Positions 43,619 through 53,776 of a stretch of DNA of 64,000 bases are shown here, piece after piece (within the stretch, counting starts at the first letter, position 1; the number at the start of each line of letters is the position of its first letter). This DNA is from Labilibaculum euxinicum. Its GTDB lineage: Bacteria; Bacteroidota; Bacteroidia; Bacteroidales; Marinifilaceae. The stretch spans positions 186,001 through 250,000 of the forward strand of contig NZ_WTCR01000006.1 of assembly GCF_009795715.1 (NCBI RefSeq). The letters are read 5' to 3'. The notes under the pieces are model-generated. The model was given only the letters and a program-made list of their open reading frames with translations, was not told the origin of the DNA and made no database searches. The translations under genes and the position numbers were made by a program.

Positions 43619-44773
43619 ATGAAGAATAATTATCTAAAATCAGGGCCAATTTTTTTGGCATTCTTGTGCATGGGATTTGGTGATGTTGTAGGGCCGCTTA
43701 CAAGTCAGTTACAAAGCGAATATGAGTTGAGTAACGTTTTGGCTGGATTGGTAACCTTTATGGGGTTTATCATGTTTGGTTTGCTTTCCGTTCCAATGGG
43801 ATTGTATCAGGATAGAAAAGGAAAAAAACGAGTATTGCTTCTTGGTATGCTGGCAGCGCTAGTAGGTTTAGTCTTACCTATATTAGGCAATTTCTCATCA
43901 TTTGGATTGTTATTAGGATCATTATTGCTGTTAGGAACAGGTGCTACTTTGCTGCAGGTTGCAGGTAATCCAATTATGAGAGATGTATCACCTGAAGGAA
44001 AATATTCAAGAAATTTATCGTTCGGACAGTTTATTAAGGCAATCGGTTCTTTGTCGGGTGCTTTAATTCCATTGTTGGCTGCTAAGTATTGGGGATTGGA
44101 CTGGAAACTTTTGTTCCCAATTTATTCCGGTATTCTTTTAGTTGCAGCAATTTATTTATATGTTGTTACTATTGAAGAGAAAAAAGATGATTCAGCATCT
44201 CCTGCTTCATTTGGATCGGTACTTGCGTTGTTGAAAAATCCATATGTTTTCTTTATGGTTTTAGCCATTTTCTTATATGTTGGTTCAGAGGTAAGTATGA
44301 GTGCTAAGCTGCCAAACTATTTATCCGAAAAATTTAATTTTGACATTAAGGAACTAGGTTTGTGGGGAACCTTATTTTTCTTCATTGCTTTAATGACCGG
44401 TCGCTTTTTGGGAGGCGTAATTTTGAATTGGATGTCTCCTTCAAGATTTTTGAAAATTACAACTCTTTTATCTTTAATTGGGATTGCCGGACTTTATATT
44501 GCAACAAGTTCGATAATGGGATTTGCTGCAATATTTTTAATTGGATTGGGATTTGCTAATATTTTCCCATTGGTATTTTCAATAGCAATTGATGCAATGC
44601 CTGAGAGAAGTAACGAAATTTCAGGTTTGATGGTGACAGCTATTATTGGAGGTGCAATTGTACCTGTAATATTTGGAGCTGTAGCAGATGTTTTCTCACT
44701 TATGGGTGGTTTTGTTGTTACGCTGGTGTGTATTGGTTACATTTTTGGATTGTCGTTTTACAAAAGAAAGTAA
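43619..44773 (+). CDS. MFS sugar permease (FucP/GlcP-like)
   Basis: A 384-residue inner-membrane protein with 12 hydrophobic segments. The N-terminal half has FLAFLCMGFGDVVGPLTSQL and the loop GLYQDRKGKKRVLLLGML typical of MFS transporters. The second half has PNYLSEKFNFDIKELGLWGTLFFFIALMTGRFLGG read in parts. Patterns such as LQVAGNPIMRD match the FHS (fucose/glucose-galactose) group. It lies between the repressor and a sugar kinase, which suggests uptake of the free monosaccharide released by the locus, plausibly mannose. Confidence 0.88.
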   Translation: MKNNYLKSGPIFLAFLCMGFGDVVGPLTSQLQSEYELSNVLAGLVTFMGFIMFGLLSVPMGLYQDRKGKKRVLLLGMLAALVGLVLPILGNFSSFGLLLGSLLLLGTGATLLQVAGNPIMRDVSPEGKYSRNLSFGQFIKAIGSLSGALIPLLAAKYWGLDWKLLFPIYSGILLVAAIYLYVVTIEEKKDDSASPASFGSVLALLKNPYVFFMVLAIFLYVGSEVSMSAKLPNYLSEKFNFDIKELGLWGTLFFFIALMTGRFLGGVILNWMSPSRFLKITTLLSLIGIAGLYIATSSIMGFAAIFLIGLGFANIFPLVFSIAIDAMPERSNEISGLMVTAIIGGAIVPVIFGAVADVFSLMGGFVVTLVCIGYIFGLSFYKRK

Positions 44774-44781
44774 GAAAGCAT

Positions 44782-45882
44782 ATGAATATTTGGAATGATA
44801 AAAGAGTTGTGATGACTCTTGATGCAGGAGGAACAAATTTTGTTTTTTCGGCAATGAAAAGCGGAGAAGAAGTAGTTGAACCAATTCGTAAGCCGTCAAA
44901 TGCAGATCAACTTGATTTGTGTTTAAAAACAATTATTGACGGATTTCAGGAAGTTATGAATCTGCTTGCAGAGAAACCTGTTGCAATTAGTTTTGCATTT
45001 CCGGGACCTGCCGATTACAAAAATGGAATCATTGGTGATTTGCCAAATCTTCCTGCATTTAGAGGAGGCGTTGCCTTAGGACCAATGCTCGAAGAGAAAT
45101 TCTCAATACCGGTTTTTATTAATAATGACGGTGATTTATTTGCTTATGGCGAAGCCTTGGGAGGCGTATTGCCAGCTATCAATAAACGTTTGGAAGAAGA
45201 AAATAGTCCTAAGCGTTATCGAAATTTAATTGGCGTAACACTTGGTACCGGATTTGGAGGCGGATTAGTGCACAATAATGAATTATTTACTGGCGATAAT
45301 TCGATTGCAACTGAGGTTTGGTTAACCAGTTCAAGAGTTTTTCCTGATCGTTTTGCTGAAGAGGGAATAAGTACCCGGGCTATCCAAAGAACATTTCTGG
45401 AAAACGCAAAAGGTAAGTATTCAGATGAATTGATGCCAAAAGATGTTTATGATGTGGCAGTTGACAATAATCATCCAGATCAAAAAGCAGCTCTAAAGGC
45501 ATTTGAACTGTTTGGAACATGTTTAGGAGATAGTTTGGCTAATCTTTTAACCATTACCGATGGTATTGCTGTTATTGGTGGAGGTTTAACCGGCGCTCAT
45601 GATTTATATATGCCTGCAGCTTTGAAAGAGATGAATGGAAATTGCTTCACTGCAGGTGGAGAATCTCTTCCTCGTTTGGTACAAAAGATCTACAATATTG
45701 ATAACGATGAAGAATTTAAAGAATTTGCTTCAGATTGTTCAATAGATATACAAATACCAGGAACAGACAAAATGATTAAATATGATTCAAATCCTCGTTT
45801 AGCAGTTTGTTTCAGCAAGCTTGGAGCAAGTAAAGCGATTGCAATCGGAGCATACGCATTTGCATTGAAAAATTTGAAATAA
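44782..45882 (+). CDS. ROK-family sugar kinase
   Basis: A 366-residue kinase from the ATG at 44782 (nine bases after the transporter stop; an earlier in-frame ATG at 44728 would overlap it). It has an ATP phosphate loop MTLDAGGTNFVFSAM, a catalytic Asp in FINNDGDLFAYGEALGG, LIGVTLGTGFGGGLV (about 145-160) and a second phosphate site AVIGGGLTGAH. The cysteine zinc motif of many ROK kinases is not present. Expected to phosphorylate the hexose imported by the neighbouring transporter, for example mannose or glucose; specificity is inference. Confidence 0.88.
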   Translation: MNIWNDKRVVMTLDAGGTNFVFSAMKSGEEVVEPIRKPSNADQLDLCLKTIIDGFQEVMNLLAEKPVAISFAFPGPADYKNGIIGDLPNLPAFRGGVALGPMLEEKFSIPVFINNDGDLFAYGEALGGVLPAINKRLEEENSPKRYRNLIGVTLGTGFGGGLVHNNELFTGDNSIATEVWLTSSRVFPDRFAEEGISTRAIQRTFLENAKGKYSDELMPKDVYDVAVDNNHPDQKAALKAFELFGTCLGDSLANLLTITDGIAVIGGGLTGAHDLYMPAALKEMNGNCFTAGGESLPRLVQKIYNIDNDEEFKEFASDCSIDIQIPGTDKMIKYDSNPRLAVCFSKLGASKAIAIGAYAFALKNLK

Positions 45883-45899
45883 TAATTTTCATTGAAATC

Positions 45900-47327
45900 A
45901 TGGAGAGAAGAACTTTTTTAAGAAATTCAATTTTGTTTTCCGGAGGAATTGCACTGACAGGGCTTGGTGCAGTTGCATCCCCTAAAGGCTTAAGTTACGT
46001 TTCAAATCGACCAGCAAAAAACAAAAGGAATTTTGTTAGTTCTTCTGTCGATGAGATGATTGATCAAATAAAGGAGAAAATTTCTAATCCGGAATTGTCG
46101 TGGATGTTTGAAAATTGTTTTCCAAATACATTGGACACTACAGTTCAGTATTCTGAAGAATCAGGTAAACCAGATACTTTTGTAATTACGGGCGATATAA
46201 ATGCCATGTGGCTGCGGGATTCAACAGCTCAGGTATGGCCATATTTATCATTGGTTCCCGAAGATGAAAAATTAAAAAACTTGTTTAAAGGTTTAATCAA
46301 CCGACAAACAAAATGTGTTTTGATTGATCCATATGCAAATGCTTTTAATAAGGGAGATGAAGGGAGTCACTGGGAAAGTGATTATACAGAAATGAAAGCT
46401 GAGTTGCATGAACGAAAATGGGAAATAGATTCTCTTTGTTATACCATTCGTTTAGCGTATCACTATTGGAAAACTTCGGGTGATGACAGCTGTTTTGATG
46501 CGAAATGGGAAGAGGCTGCTGAATTAATTGTTAAAACATTTAAAGAGCAACAACGAAAAGAGGATAGAGGTCCGTATTCTTTTCAAAGAAAAACAAGAAA
46601 GCCTTATGACACATTACCGGATGGAGGCTATGGTAACCCTGTGAATCCTGTTGGATTAATTGTTTCTTCATTTCGACCATCTGATGATGCAACCCTTTTG
46701 CCGTTTTTGATTCCTTCTAATTATTTTGCTGTAGTTTCGTTAAAACAATTGGCTGAGATTGCAACTTATTTAGGTTTGCAAACTAAATTGGCTGAAGAGA
46801 CCTTGAAGCTTGCAAATGAAGTAGATGAAGCGCTTGCAAAGTATGCTGTTTCGGATCATTTAAATTATGGTAATATATTGGCATTTGAGGTTGATGGCTT
46901 TGGAAATAAGCTGTTTATGGATGATGCAAATATTCCAAGTTTGCTGTCTCTTCCTTATTTGGGAGCAATGGAAACGACTGATTCTCTTTATCAAAACACC
47001 CGAAAGTTTGTTTTGAGCGCAAATAATCCGTGGTTTTACAAAGGGAAATATGCGGAAGGAATCGGAGGTCCACATGTTGGTGCTGATATGATTTGGCCCA
47101 TGAGTATTGTGATGCGGGCGATGACTTCTGATGATGAACAGGAAATTATCAGCTGCATGCAAATGCTGATTAATACTCATGCAGAAACAGGGTTTATGCA
47201 TGAAACATTTCATAAAAATAATCCTGAAAATTTCACAAGATCATGGTTTGCCTGGGCAAATACATTATTTGGAGAATTAATAGTTAAGTTGTTTCATGAG
47301 AGACCTACTATTTTGGAAATTGTATAG
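45900..47327 (+). CDS. GH125 exo-alpha-1,6-mannosidase with Tat signal
   Basis: A 475-residue glycoside hydrolase of family GH125, metal-independent inverting exo-alpha-1,6-mannosidases. The core shows TGDINAMWLRDSTAQVWPYL (about 95-115), SHWESDYTEMKAELHERKWEIDSLCY read in parts (about 160-185) and EGIGGPHVGADMIWPMSI near 385, followed by HETFHKNNPENFTRSWFAWANT. The N terminus MERRTFLRNSILFSGGIALTG carries a twin-arginine signal, so the enzyme is probably folded before export to the periplasm. It ends the lacI operon. Together with the two GH92 enzymes downstream it indicates attack on mannan or N-glycan cores. Confidence 0.92.
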   Translation: MERRTFLRNSILFSGGIALTGLGAVASPKGLSYVSNRPAKNKRNFVSSSVDEMIDQIKEKISNPELSWMFENCFPNTLDTTVQYSEESGKPDTFVITGDINAMWLRDSTAQVWPYLSLVPEDEKLKNLFKGLINRQTKCVLIDPYANAFNKGDEGSHWESDYTEMKAELHERKWEIDSLCYTIRLAYHYWKTSGDDSCFDAKWEEAAELIVKTFKEQQRKEDRGPYSFQRKTRKPYDTLPDGGYGNPVNPVGLIVSSFRPSDDATLLPFLIPSNYFAVVSLKQLAEIATYLGLQTKLAEETLKLANEVDEALAKYAVSDHLNYGNILAFEVDGFGNKLFMDDANIPSLLSLPYLGAMETTDSLYQNTRKFVLSANNPWFYKGKYAEGIGGPHVGADMIWPMSIVMRAMTSDDEQEIISCMQMLINTHAETGFMHETFHKNNPENFTRSWFAWANTLFGELIVKLFHERPTILEIV

Positions 47328-47491
47328 GCTGAAATGTAATAAATAATGCTGTTTCATGATTAGTAGTTTGTAAAATGGAACAACATATAGTAAGATTTTG
47401 CAGTAGTAGTGTGCTGCCTTCGGATTGAGAAGCAAATTTGTTTCTCTTTCCGAACCTTTTTCATAAGAAGGATGAGATTTAGATTAGTTTA

Positions 47492-47517
47492 AAACCAGGT
47501 TCATACCTGGTTTTTTT
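47492..47517. terminator. Bidirectional intrinsic terminator
   Basis: Nine-base stem AAACCAGGT (47492-47500) with ACCTGGTTT (47505-47513), four-base loop, seven T residues on the plus side and A residues on the left. It separates GH125 (plus) from the convergent regulator gene (minus). Confidence 0.85.
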
Positions 47518-47522
47518 ATGGA

Positions 47523-50051
47523 TTAAACTGTTGTATTTTCTGAAACGATCTCTTTAAATGTGAATTGATATTTTTCATTGTATAATTTCACATAGAGCTT
47601 TATGTAGTTTTCATACGTCTCCATTGCCAAGCTATGTTTTCCTTGTATGGAAAGGAGATTGCATTTCACCCGAAGGGCGGTTTCATTCATCTGATCGAAT
47701 TCAAAAATAACATTTGAAATGGCCAGGCGTATGCTTGGTTCAAAATCGAATTTAGTTAATAATTCCTCCAGAGTACTTACAATTGTACCGGTTGTTTTGT
47801 CTTTAAAAGAATCCAGCCATTCAGGAATAATATCGCGAAGCAGGGTGCCTCTGTGTAATATCTGAATTATTTCCTCTATTTTATCATTATCCGAATTTGT
47901 TATTTGGGTACTAATACATTTTTGAATGTGTGCCAAATCGCAGAAAATGTTCTCTTCGAGTACCATCTTCCAATAATTATTGTCGAAAGTAATTTCAATT
48001 CCTTGAATATCTTCTAAGATGCCACGTAACTTTTTAATATTAACACCTCTGTTGTTTTTGGCCTTATCTTCCGGTTTATCCGGCCAAAGGAATTCTTGAA
48101 TTCTTCTTGATGAAATTCCTTTTCCATCTTCAAGAGAATACAATAATATCAAAAGGAACAATTCTTTTAGAGTAGGGCTAAAGCGGTAGGTGATATCTTT
48201 GTTTTTCTTATCAAAAACCTGAAATCCTCCAAACAACAGGATAGAGTTTACTTGTGGAATTTCAAAAGTCGGTAGTTTTTCCTGAAAGGTTAAAATGGAA
48301 TCATTTTCTAATTTTTCAATTTTTATTTTAGTTCTAATTTTTCTCCTCACAAAAAATATCAGGAACAAAAGTGTTGCGGCTAAAAAAACGTAGAATAATT
48401 TTATGGCGAACGGAAGTGAATCATTATTCATATTCAATTCTTTATCTGCTCCGGGTTCATAGCTTATCGAATACATAGATACCTCATATGTTTCAGCATC
48501 CGCATTCGTTTCCTGCGATGTAAGTGCAATCAATTTATTTTCACTTTCCCAATAATATAAATCAGCGAATGATTTAATGTCTACAAATTCGTAAGGTATA
48601 CTATCGCCAATAAAATATAGTTTTGGATCATTAATAAATCCTTTTGCTATTCGAAGGTGAGTACTGCTTTTTTGACAAGGAAATAGTAATGTATAAAAGG
48701 CACTGTCTTTTTCAGTTACTTTTAATGAATTTACGGGCAGGTATTGAAATTGATCATTTTGCTGTAGTTCCCATAATTTTTTTATTTCATTTGTTTTGAA
48801 ATCAATTCGATAAAGGTCGTAGTAAAATTCTTTTCCTAAAATTTGTTTTCCAAGAGGATTTCCCAGTCCTCCAAATAAATAAACAACATTACTGTTTTCA
48901 GCCGAAAATCCAAGAGAACTGCAATACCGAGGTTCGATTACATCTCCTTTAAGTTTGAGCTCAGTCCATACTTTGCTTTTTTCGTTGAATGATTTAATTG
49001 AATTGGAATAGGAATAGTAACCGTATCCGCACAAAGTAGTTATTTGGTGATTAATTGGATGAATCAGCTTGTTGTGATGCCACCACTTTGGCAGGTCATT
49101 AGTTACACTGTCGGCATGACTCCAGCTTTGATTGACTGAATTGTAAGTTGAAAGATCGTTTTGGTTTAAACTATACGAAACTAATTGATTGTTGCTGTCA
49201 ATAATAAGCTGTTGAGATTTTTCAAAAACAGGGTATCCGGAATTTTTATTGTTTGTAATTAAAGTGCCTGCTTTTAATGAGTAGGTGCTTGTAACACCAT
49301 TTTTAAGAACAAAATGAATTACTTCATTTTTTTTATCATATGCCATTGATGGCATTGTGGGAAACGATAATGTTTTAACTTTTGTCCACTGATTGTGGTA
49401 ATCAATTACCCAATCAGGATTGTAAATTTTCGCAGTTCTGCTCGATAAAATGTCTTTAAGTTCATTGTTGGCAACTTTTCGAAATGGCCATAAATGTTTT
49501 GGTGTTCCGTCAATATGAATGGCCAAATCTTTTACAGACATCGAGGGAACTTCATCAATAAAAAAGCCATACTTGTTTATGACACCTAACGATAAGGAAA
49601 ACTCGGAAGATTTGGGGAATTGAATTGAATTTTCAAAGTGATTTTCCCCAAGAGTTAAGGAAATCTCTCCATTTTCACTATCAATTTTAAGTTGGAATGG
49701 AATCCATCTGTTTCGAAGAAGGTTTAATGAATTAAAATTACAATGAAATTTAGTTTCTTTTTTATTGTGGATTACATATAAATCCGGTTCTCTATAGGTA
49801 ACCTGAATTAAGTTTTTACCATTTTCCTCCTTTAAAGATAGGATTTCCCCATAATGCGTTTCTGTTTCCCGTAAAGAAAGCATAAAAGCAATGGTGAAGC
49901 TTTTGGTATATGAAATATTATTCTTGTGTGTAATATCAATTCCAGTCCGATTCTCTTTCGAAACCTCGTTGGATTTAAAATAAATACCATGGTCAGCAAA
50001 AAGAGAAGGGGAAGATATAATTAAAGCAAATAATGTAAGTAGAAATTTCAT
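47523..50051 (-). CDS. Membrane-spanning one-component regulator: ConA-like and Kelch sensor, winged-helix/BTAD output
   Basis: An 842-aa protein. It has a signal peptide (MKFLLTLFALIISSPSLFA) and a ConA/LamG-like sandwich at about 25-200 (KSFTIAFMLSLRETETHYGEILSL read in parts). A Kelch-like propeller follows at about 210-540 (YLFGGLGNPLGKQI, CGYGYYSYSNSIKSFNEKSKVW read in parts), then one membrane helix at about 548-568 (LFYVFLAATLLFLIFF). The cytoplasmic part has an OmpR/SARP-type winged helix from about 604 (ILLFGGFQVFDKKNKDI, ISSRRIQEFLWPDK, NRGVNIKKLRGIL) and a BTAD-like helical repeat to the end. It is divergent from susC. By position and layout it should sense a glycan outside and switch on the susCD operon, replacing the usual hybrid two-component or SARP-free systems. 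Confidence 0.78.
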   Translation of the reverse strand: MKFLLTLFALIISSPSLFADHGIYFKSNEVSKENRTGIDITHKNNISYTKSFTIAFMLSLRETETHYGEILSLKEENGKNLIQVTYREPDLYVIHNKKETKFHCNFNSLNLLRNRWIPFQLKIDSENGEISLTLGENHFENSIQFPKSSEFSLSLGVINKYGFFIDEVPSMSVKDLAIHIDGTPKHLWPFRKVANNELKDILSSRTAKIYNPDWVIDYHNQWTKVKTLSFPTMPSMAYDKKNEVIHFVLKNGVTSTYSLKAGTLITNNKNSGYPVFEKSQQLIIDSNNQLVSYSLNQNDLSTYNSVNQSWSHADSVTNDLPKWWHHNKLIHPINHQITTLCGYGYYSYSNSIKSFNEKSKVWTELKLKGDVIEPRYCSSLGFSAENSNVVYLFGGLGNPLGKQILGKEFYYDLYRIDFKTNEIKKLWELQQNDQFQYLPVNSLKVTEKDSAFYTLLFPCQKSSTHLRIAKGFINDPKLYFIGDSIPYEFVDIKSFADLYYWESENKLIALTSQETNADAETYEVSMYSISYEPGADKELNMNNDSLPFAIKLFYVFLAATLLFLIFFVRRKIRTKIKIEKLENDSILTFQEKLPTFEIPQVNSILLFGGFQVFDKKNKDITYRFSPTLKELFLLILLYSLEDGKGISSRRIQEFLWPDKPEDKAKNNRGVNIKKLRGILEDIQGIEITFDNNYWKMVLEENIFCDLAHIQKCISTQITNSDNDKIEEIIQILHRGTLLRDIIPEWLDSFKDKTTGTIVSTLEELLTKFDFEPSIRLAISNVIFEFDQMNETALRVKCNLLSIQGKHSLAMETYENYIKLYVKLYNEKYQFTFKEIVSENTTV

Positions 50052-50499
50052 TATTATTTATGGCGTTTGTTAATTTCCAAATATATCGAAATATACCAAG
50101 ACTTTAAAGATAAAAGCCTAAAAAGACTAAGGTCATTGCACAAAACGGAAGAAGAATTTGTGAACTTATTTCAGCTTGATATCAATCAAATTAATTTATT
50201 CATTTCGATAATAGAAAAAACAGTAAATAGGTGGTGGAATTGTGATAGGTATAAGTTGTTTCTAAAATCGACTTCATTCAATAGTTGGAACAAATAAGGA
50301 ATTGCTAAAAAACCTAATTAATTTTGCCCGGCGAGCCACTTTTAGTAAAGTTTTGTAAATCAGATGTAAAACAGTTGATTAATGATTTTATGTGCCTTGT
50401 TAATTCAATATTAATCGTGAATTAATACGTTTGCGCTAATATTGGTTGCAGAAAAAAACAACATTTTTTTTGTTCATTGTATAATTAATAATTCTAACT
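50052..50499. other. 448-base divergent spacer of the sus-like operon
   Basis: Between the regulator (minus) and susC (plus). A TACGTTTG -7-type box at 50427-50434 could start the susC transcript; no -33 box at the right spacing was found, consistent with an activator being needed. A 76-codon frame beginning with TTG at 50067 has no family resemblance and is not called as a gene. Confidence 0.5.
50427..50434 (+). promoter_or_regulatory. Possible -7 promoter box for susC
   Basis: TACGTTTG fits the Bacteroidota TAnnTTTG consensus and lies 66 bases before the susC ATG. The matching -33 box is weak or missing. Confidence 0.45.
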
Positions 50500-53400
50500 A
50501 TGAAGAAATGCTATTTACGAAATCTTCATTCAAGCCTGGCTAACCCATTAGGACTTGGAAGTAAGATTGGGATTTTTGCTTTGCTTTGTGCGATGATGGT
50601 TCTTCCATTTTCGGCAAATGCAAACGTTAACACATTAACTAATGACAATTTATCTGTTTCTGCAACACAGCAAGTTGTTACAGGTGCTGTTACTGAAGAC
50701 TCAGGGATGTCACTTCCTGGAGTATCAGTTGTTGTTAAAGGTACTACAATTGGAACAGTAACTGATATCGATGGAAAATTCGAGATCACAGTTCCTGAAT
50801 CAACCAGTATTCTGGTTTTTAGTTTTGTTGGTATGCAAACACAGGAAATTACAGTTGGTTCTCAATCTGTAATTAATGTTGTGATGACTGTGAATGCATT
50901 AGAAGTGGCAGAAGTTGTAGTAACAGCTTTAGGTATTAAAAGAGAAAAGAAGGCTCTTGGTTATTCTGTTCAGGATATTAAATCTGATGAAATAACACAA
51001 GGAGCTGATGCTAATTTAGCAAGTGCTTTGGAAGGAAAAATTGCAGGAGTTCAGATTAATCAGTCTGGTGGTGGTGTTGGAGGTAGTTCAAGAATTGAAA
51101 TTCGTGGTGCTAGTTCCCTTACAGGTAACAATGCTCCGCTTTGGGTTGTTGATGGAGTTCCTTTTAATGATTCCAGAGAAGGCGAAGATGCCGGAGTTTT
51201 TGGTGGTGTTGATAAATCAGGTGCAGCTTTTGATATTAATCCAGATGATATAGAATCTGTTTCTGTATTGAAAGGACCAAATGCAGCAGCTCTTTATGGC
51301 TCTCGTGCCGGTAATGGTGTTATTTTGGTGACAACCAAAAAAGGGAAGAAAAATGCAGGTCTGGGAATTGCCTATTCTGGAAGTGTAACTATTTCCGAGG
51401 CAGCTTACTTTCTTGATATGCAGGATAAATTTGGTCAGGGAACCGAAGGTGTTTACGATAAAAACGGAACTTCTTCGTGGGGGCCGGAAATGAAGGGACA
51501 AATGCTTGAATCCTGGACTGGAGAAATGATTCCTTATGAGGCTCAAACTAATCGGATAGAAGATTTTACCAGAACAGGTGTGAGTCAAAAACACAACCTT
51601 TCATTTACAGGTGGAAACGAAGATGGATCCTATCGTGCATCAATGGGGAAAGATATTTCCAATGGAATTTATGATGGACACAAGGTAGAAAAAATGAATT
51701 TTGATTTAAGAGCTGACTACAATATTAATCCATGGTTAAATATTGACACAAAAGTGTCCTATATGAATACCAAAGGTAAGGAAAGACCTGAGATGGGATT
51801 CTATAGTTATATGTCATATTTTAATCAAATGCCTATGAATATCCGAACTCAGGATTTAAAACCTGGATATGATATGGTAGGAGGTAACCATGTTGAGAAG
51901 TTGTATACAACTTCGAATGCAAGTTTTCGTAATCCATATTTCTTGCAAGATCAGCAAAGTTATCAGGATGAGAGGTACCGTACTTTTGGATATTTTGCAG
52001 CCAATATGAAATTGACTTCTGATCTAAAACTTAGATTAAAGTACGGTTTGGATTACTATCGTGAAGATGCTCAATCTATGTATAAATATGCTGATAATGT
52101 ATATAGTAATCACCCTGATTACAATACGATGGAGCGATTTTTTAAAGAAGAGAATTATGAGTTTTTGTTGAGTTACAATAAAGATTTAAGTGAAGATTTT
52201 GCTGTTAGTTTAAATGTAGGTGGTAATAAAATGTATACTACTACAGAGAATTTATCAAGCAAGTCGGGCAAGTTGCCTTCTGAAGGAAACTATTTTTTAG
52301 GATATGGTACCAACATTTCTTCAAGTGAGTCAATTTCCGAAGAAGAAGTTCAGTCTATTTACGGATTTGGTCAGGTAGCCTATAAAAATATGTTATTTCT
52401 TGATTTTACAGCACGTAACGATTGGTCGTCAACACTTCCAGATGATAACAACTCTTATTTTTATCCATCGGTTAGTTTAAGTGGAGTTTTATCTGAAATG
52501 GTTGAGATGCCAAGTTGGATTACATACGCTAAATTAAGAGGTTCATGGGCTCAGGTTGGGAAAGCGACAGATCCATACAAGACTAGTATGTTGTATAAAA
52601 TTGAAACGGGTAATTTTAATTTACTAAAAGGTTCAGTGCCGAGTATTTTAGTTAATCCAGATTTAAAACCTGAAATTTCGTCTTCTACAGAATTTGGTTT
52701 TGATGTAAGAATGTTTAATAATCGCATTGGAATTGATTTCACCCTGTATGATGAAAATACTCAAAATCAGATTATGCCGGTTGATATGGATCAAAGTGCT
52801 GGTTATCAGCAGAAATTGATTAATGCTGGTAAAATCTCAAACAAAGGAGTTGAAATCATGTTGTCAACCACTCCAATTAAGACCAAGGATTTCACTTTGG
52901 ATCTAAACTTCAATTTTGCTGCTAATACCACAAAAGTAAAAGAGCTTGATGCTGATCTAAAAGAATACAAATTTGGGGATATTAATGGAAGCCCAATGGT
53001 TGTTGGTATTGAGGGAGAAAAACTGGGTGATATTAAAGGGTATAAATATCGCAGAAATGATGCTGGTGCAATATTAGTAGACTCGGAAGGACTGCCAATG
53101 AGAACAGAACAGCTTGAGGTGATTGGAAATTTACAAGCAGACTGGACAGGATCTATTGGTTTAAAGGCTGATTATAAAGGATTGTATGTGTCTGCGCTAC
53201 TTTCCATTCAGCAAGGAGGCGATATCGTTTCGATTACCGAAAAAGGAGCTGTTGGAGCAGGTACTGCAAAAAGAACAGCTGAAAATAATAGGAATCCTTA
53301 TACAGTTGATGGACTAACAGAGGGTGGAGCAGTAAATTTAACATCTGCAACAGCAGAAAGATATTGGGGTCGAATTTCCAGTATCGATGAAGAGTTTGTG

Positions 53401-53664
53401 TATGACGCATCCTATATGAAACTAAAAGAAGTGGCTGTTGGTTATTCAATACCTCAAAGTTTCTTGAGTAAAATTGGTAAGAATCCGATTAAAACCGCAA
53501 GAATTTCAATAGTGGGACGAAACTTGTTCTATTTCTATAAAGACACACCTGGGACTGCTCCTGATGCAAGTGCTTACAGCTCTAGATTTGAGGCTTCGGC
53601 ATTTGATTTTTCTCCGGTTCCAGCGACCAGAACATATGGTTTCTCACTTAATTTGGGATTCTAA
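50500..53664 (+). CDS. SusC/RagA-family TonB-linked outer-membrane glycan transporter
   Basis: A 1054-aa protein. A long signal region (about 1-42, IGIFALLCAMMVLPFSANA) precedes a CarboxypepD_reg-like domain (about 60-140: VTGAVTEDSGMSLPGVSVVVKG read in parts, DGKFEITVP). The SusC plug signature follows (EVVVTALGIKREKKALGYSVQ read in parts, LASALEGKIAGVQI, RGASSLTGNNAPLWVVDGVPF read in parts, KGPNAAALYGSRAGNGVILVTTKKGKK read in parts). A 22-strand-type barrel ends the protein at TYGFSLNLGF. It forms a transporter with the SusD protein encoded next. The adjacent GH92 genes imply imported alpha-manno-oligosaccharides. Confidence 0.95.
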   Translation: MKKCYLRNLHSSLANPLGLGSKIGIFALLCAMMVLPFSANANVNTLTNDNLSVSATQQVVTGAVTEDSGMSLPGVSVVVKGTTIGTVTDIDGKFEITVPESTSILVFSFVGMQTQEITVGSQSVINVVMTVNALEVAEVVVTALGIKREKKALGYSVQDIKSDEITQGADANLASALEGKIAGVQINQSGGGVGGSSRIEIRGASSLTGNNAPLWVVDGVPFNDSREGEDAGVFGGVDKSGAAFDINPDDIESVSVLKGPNAAALYGSRAGNGVILVTTKKGKKNAGLGIAYSGSVTISEAAYFLDMQDKFGQGTEGVYDKNGTSSWGPEMKGQMLESWTGEMIPYEAQTNRIEDFTRTGVSQKHNLSFTGGNEDGSYRASMGKDISNGIYDGHKVEKMNFDLRADYNINPWLNIDTKVSYMNTKGKERPEMGFYSYMSYFNQMPMNIRTQDLKPGYDMVGGNHVEKLYTTSNASFRNPYFLQDQQSYQDERYRTFGYFAANMKLTSDLKLRLKYGLDYYREDAQSMYKYADNVYSNHPDYNTMERFFKEENYEFLLSYNKDLSEDFAVSLNVGGNKMYTTTENLSSKSGKLPSEGNYFLGYGTNISSSESISEEEVQSIYGFGQVAYKNMLFLDFTARNDWSSTLPDDNNSYFYPSVSLSGVLSEMVEMPSWITYAKLRGSWAQVGKATDPYKTSMLYKIETGNFNLLKGSVPSILVNPDLKPEISSSTEFGFDVRMFNNRIGIDFTLYDENTQNQIMPVDMDQSAGYQQKLINAGKISNKGVEIMLSTTPIKTKDFTLDLNFNFAANTTKVKELDADLKEYKFGDINGSPMVVGIEGEKLGDIKGYKYRRNDAGAILVDSEGLPMRTEQLEVIGNLQADWTGSIGLKADYKGLYVSALLSIQQGGDIVSITEKGAVGAGTAKRTAENNRNPYTVDGLTEGGAVNLTSATAERYWGRISSIDEEFVYDASYMKLKEVAVGYSIPQSFLSKIGKNPIKTARISIVGRNLFYFYKDTPGTAPDASAYSSRFEASAFDFSPVPATRTYGFSLNLGF

Positions 53665-53776
53665 GAGTTATAAGTATTAATGATCATGAATCGAACTAAT
53701 GAAAATACCTTGATAGGACAGAAGTGTTATTCAAATTACGAGATTCATGTGCCTGTTGAAAATTAAAAATATACAG

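Noticed and set aside
44728-44781. Upstream start codon for the ROK kinase
   Set aside because: It would overlap the transporter gene and add 18 residues unrelated to the kinase fold; the ATG at 44782 is better placed.
50067-50297. 76-codon frame starting with TTG upstream of susC
   Set aside because: Non-ATG start, in a promoter spacer, no recognisable family; probably chance.
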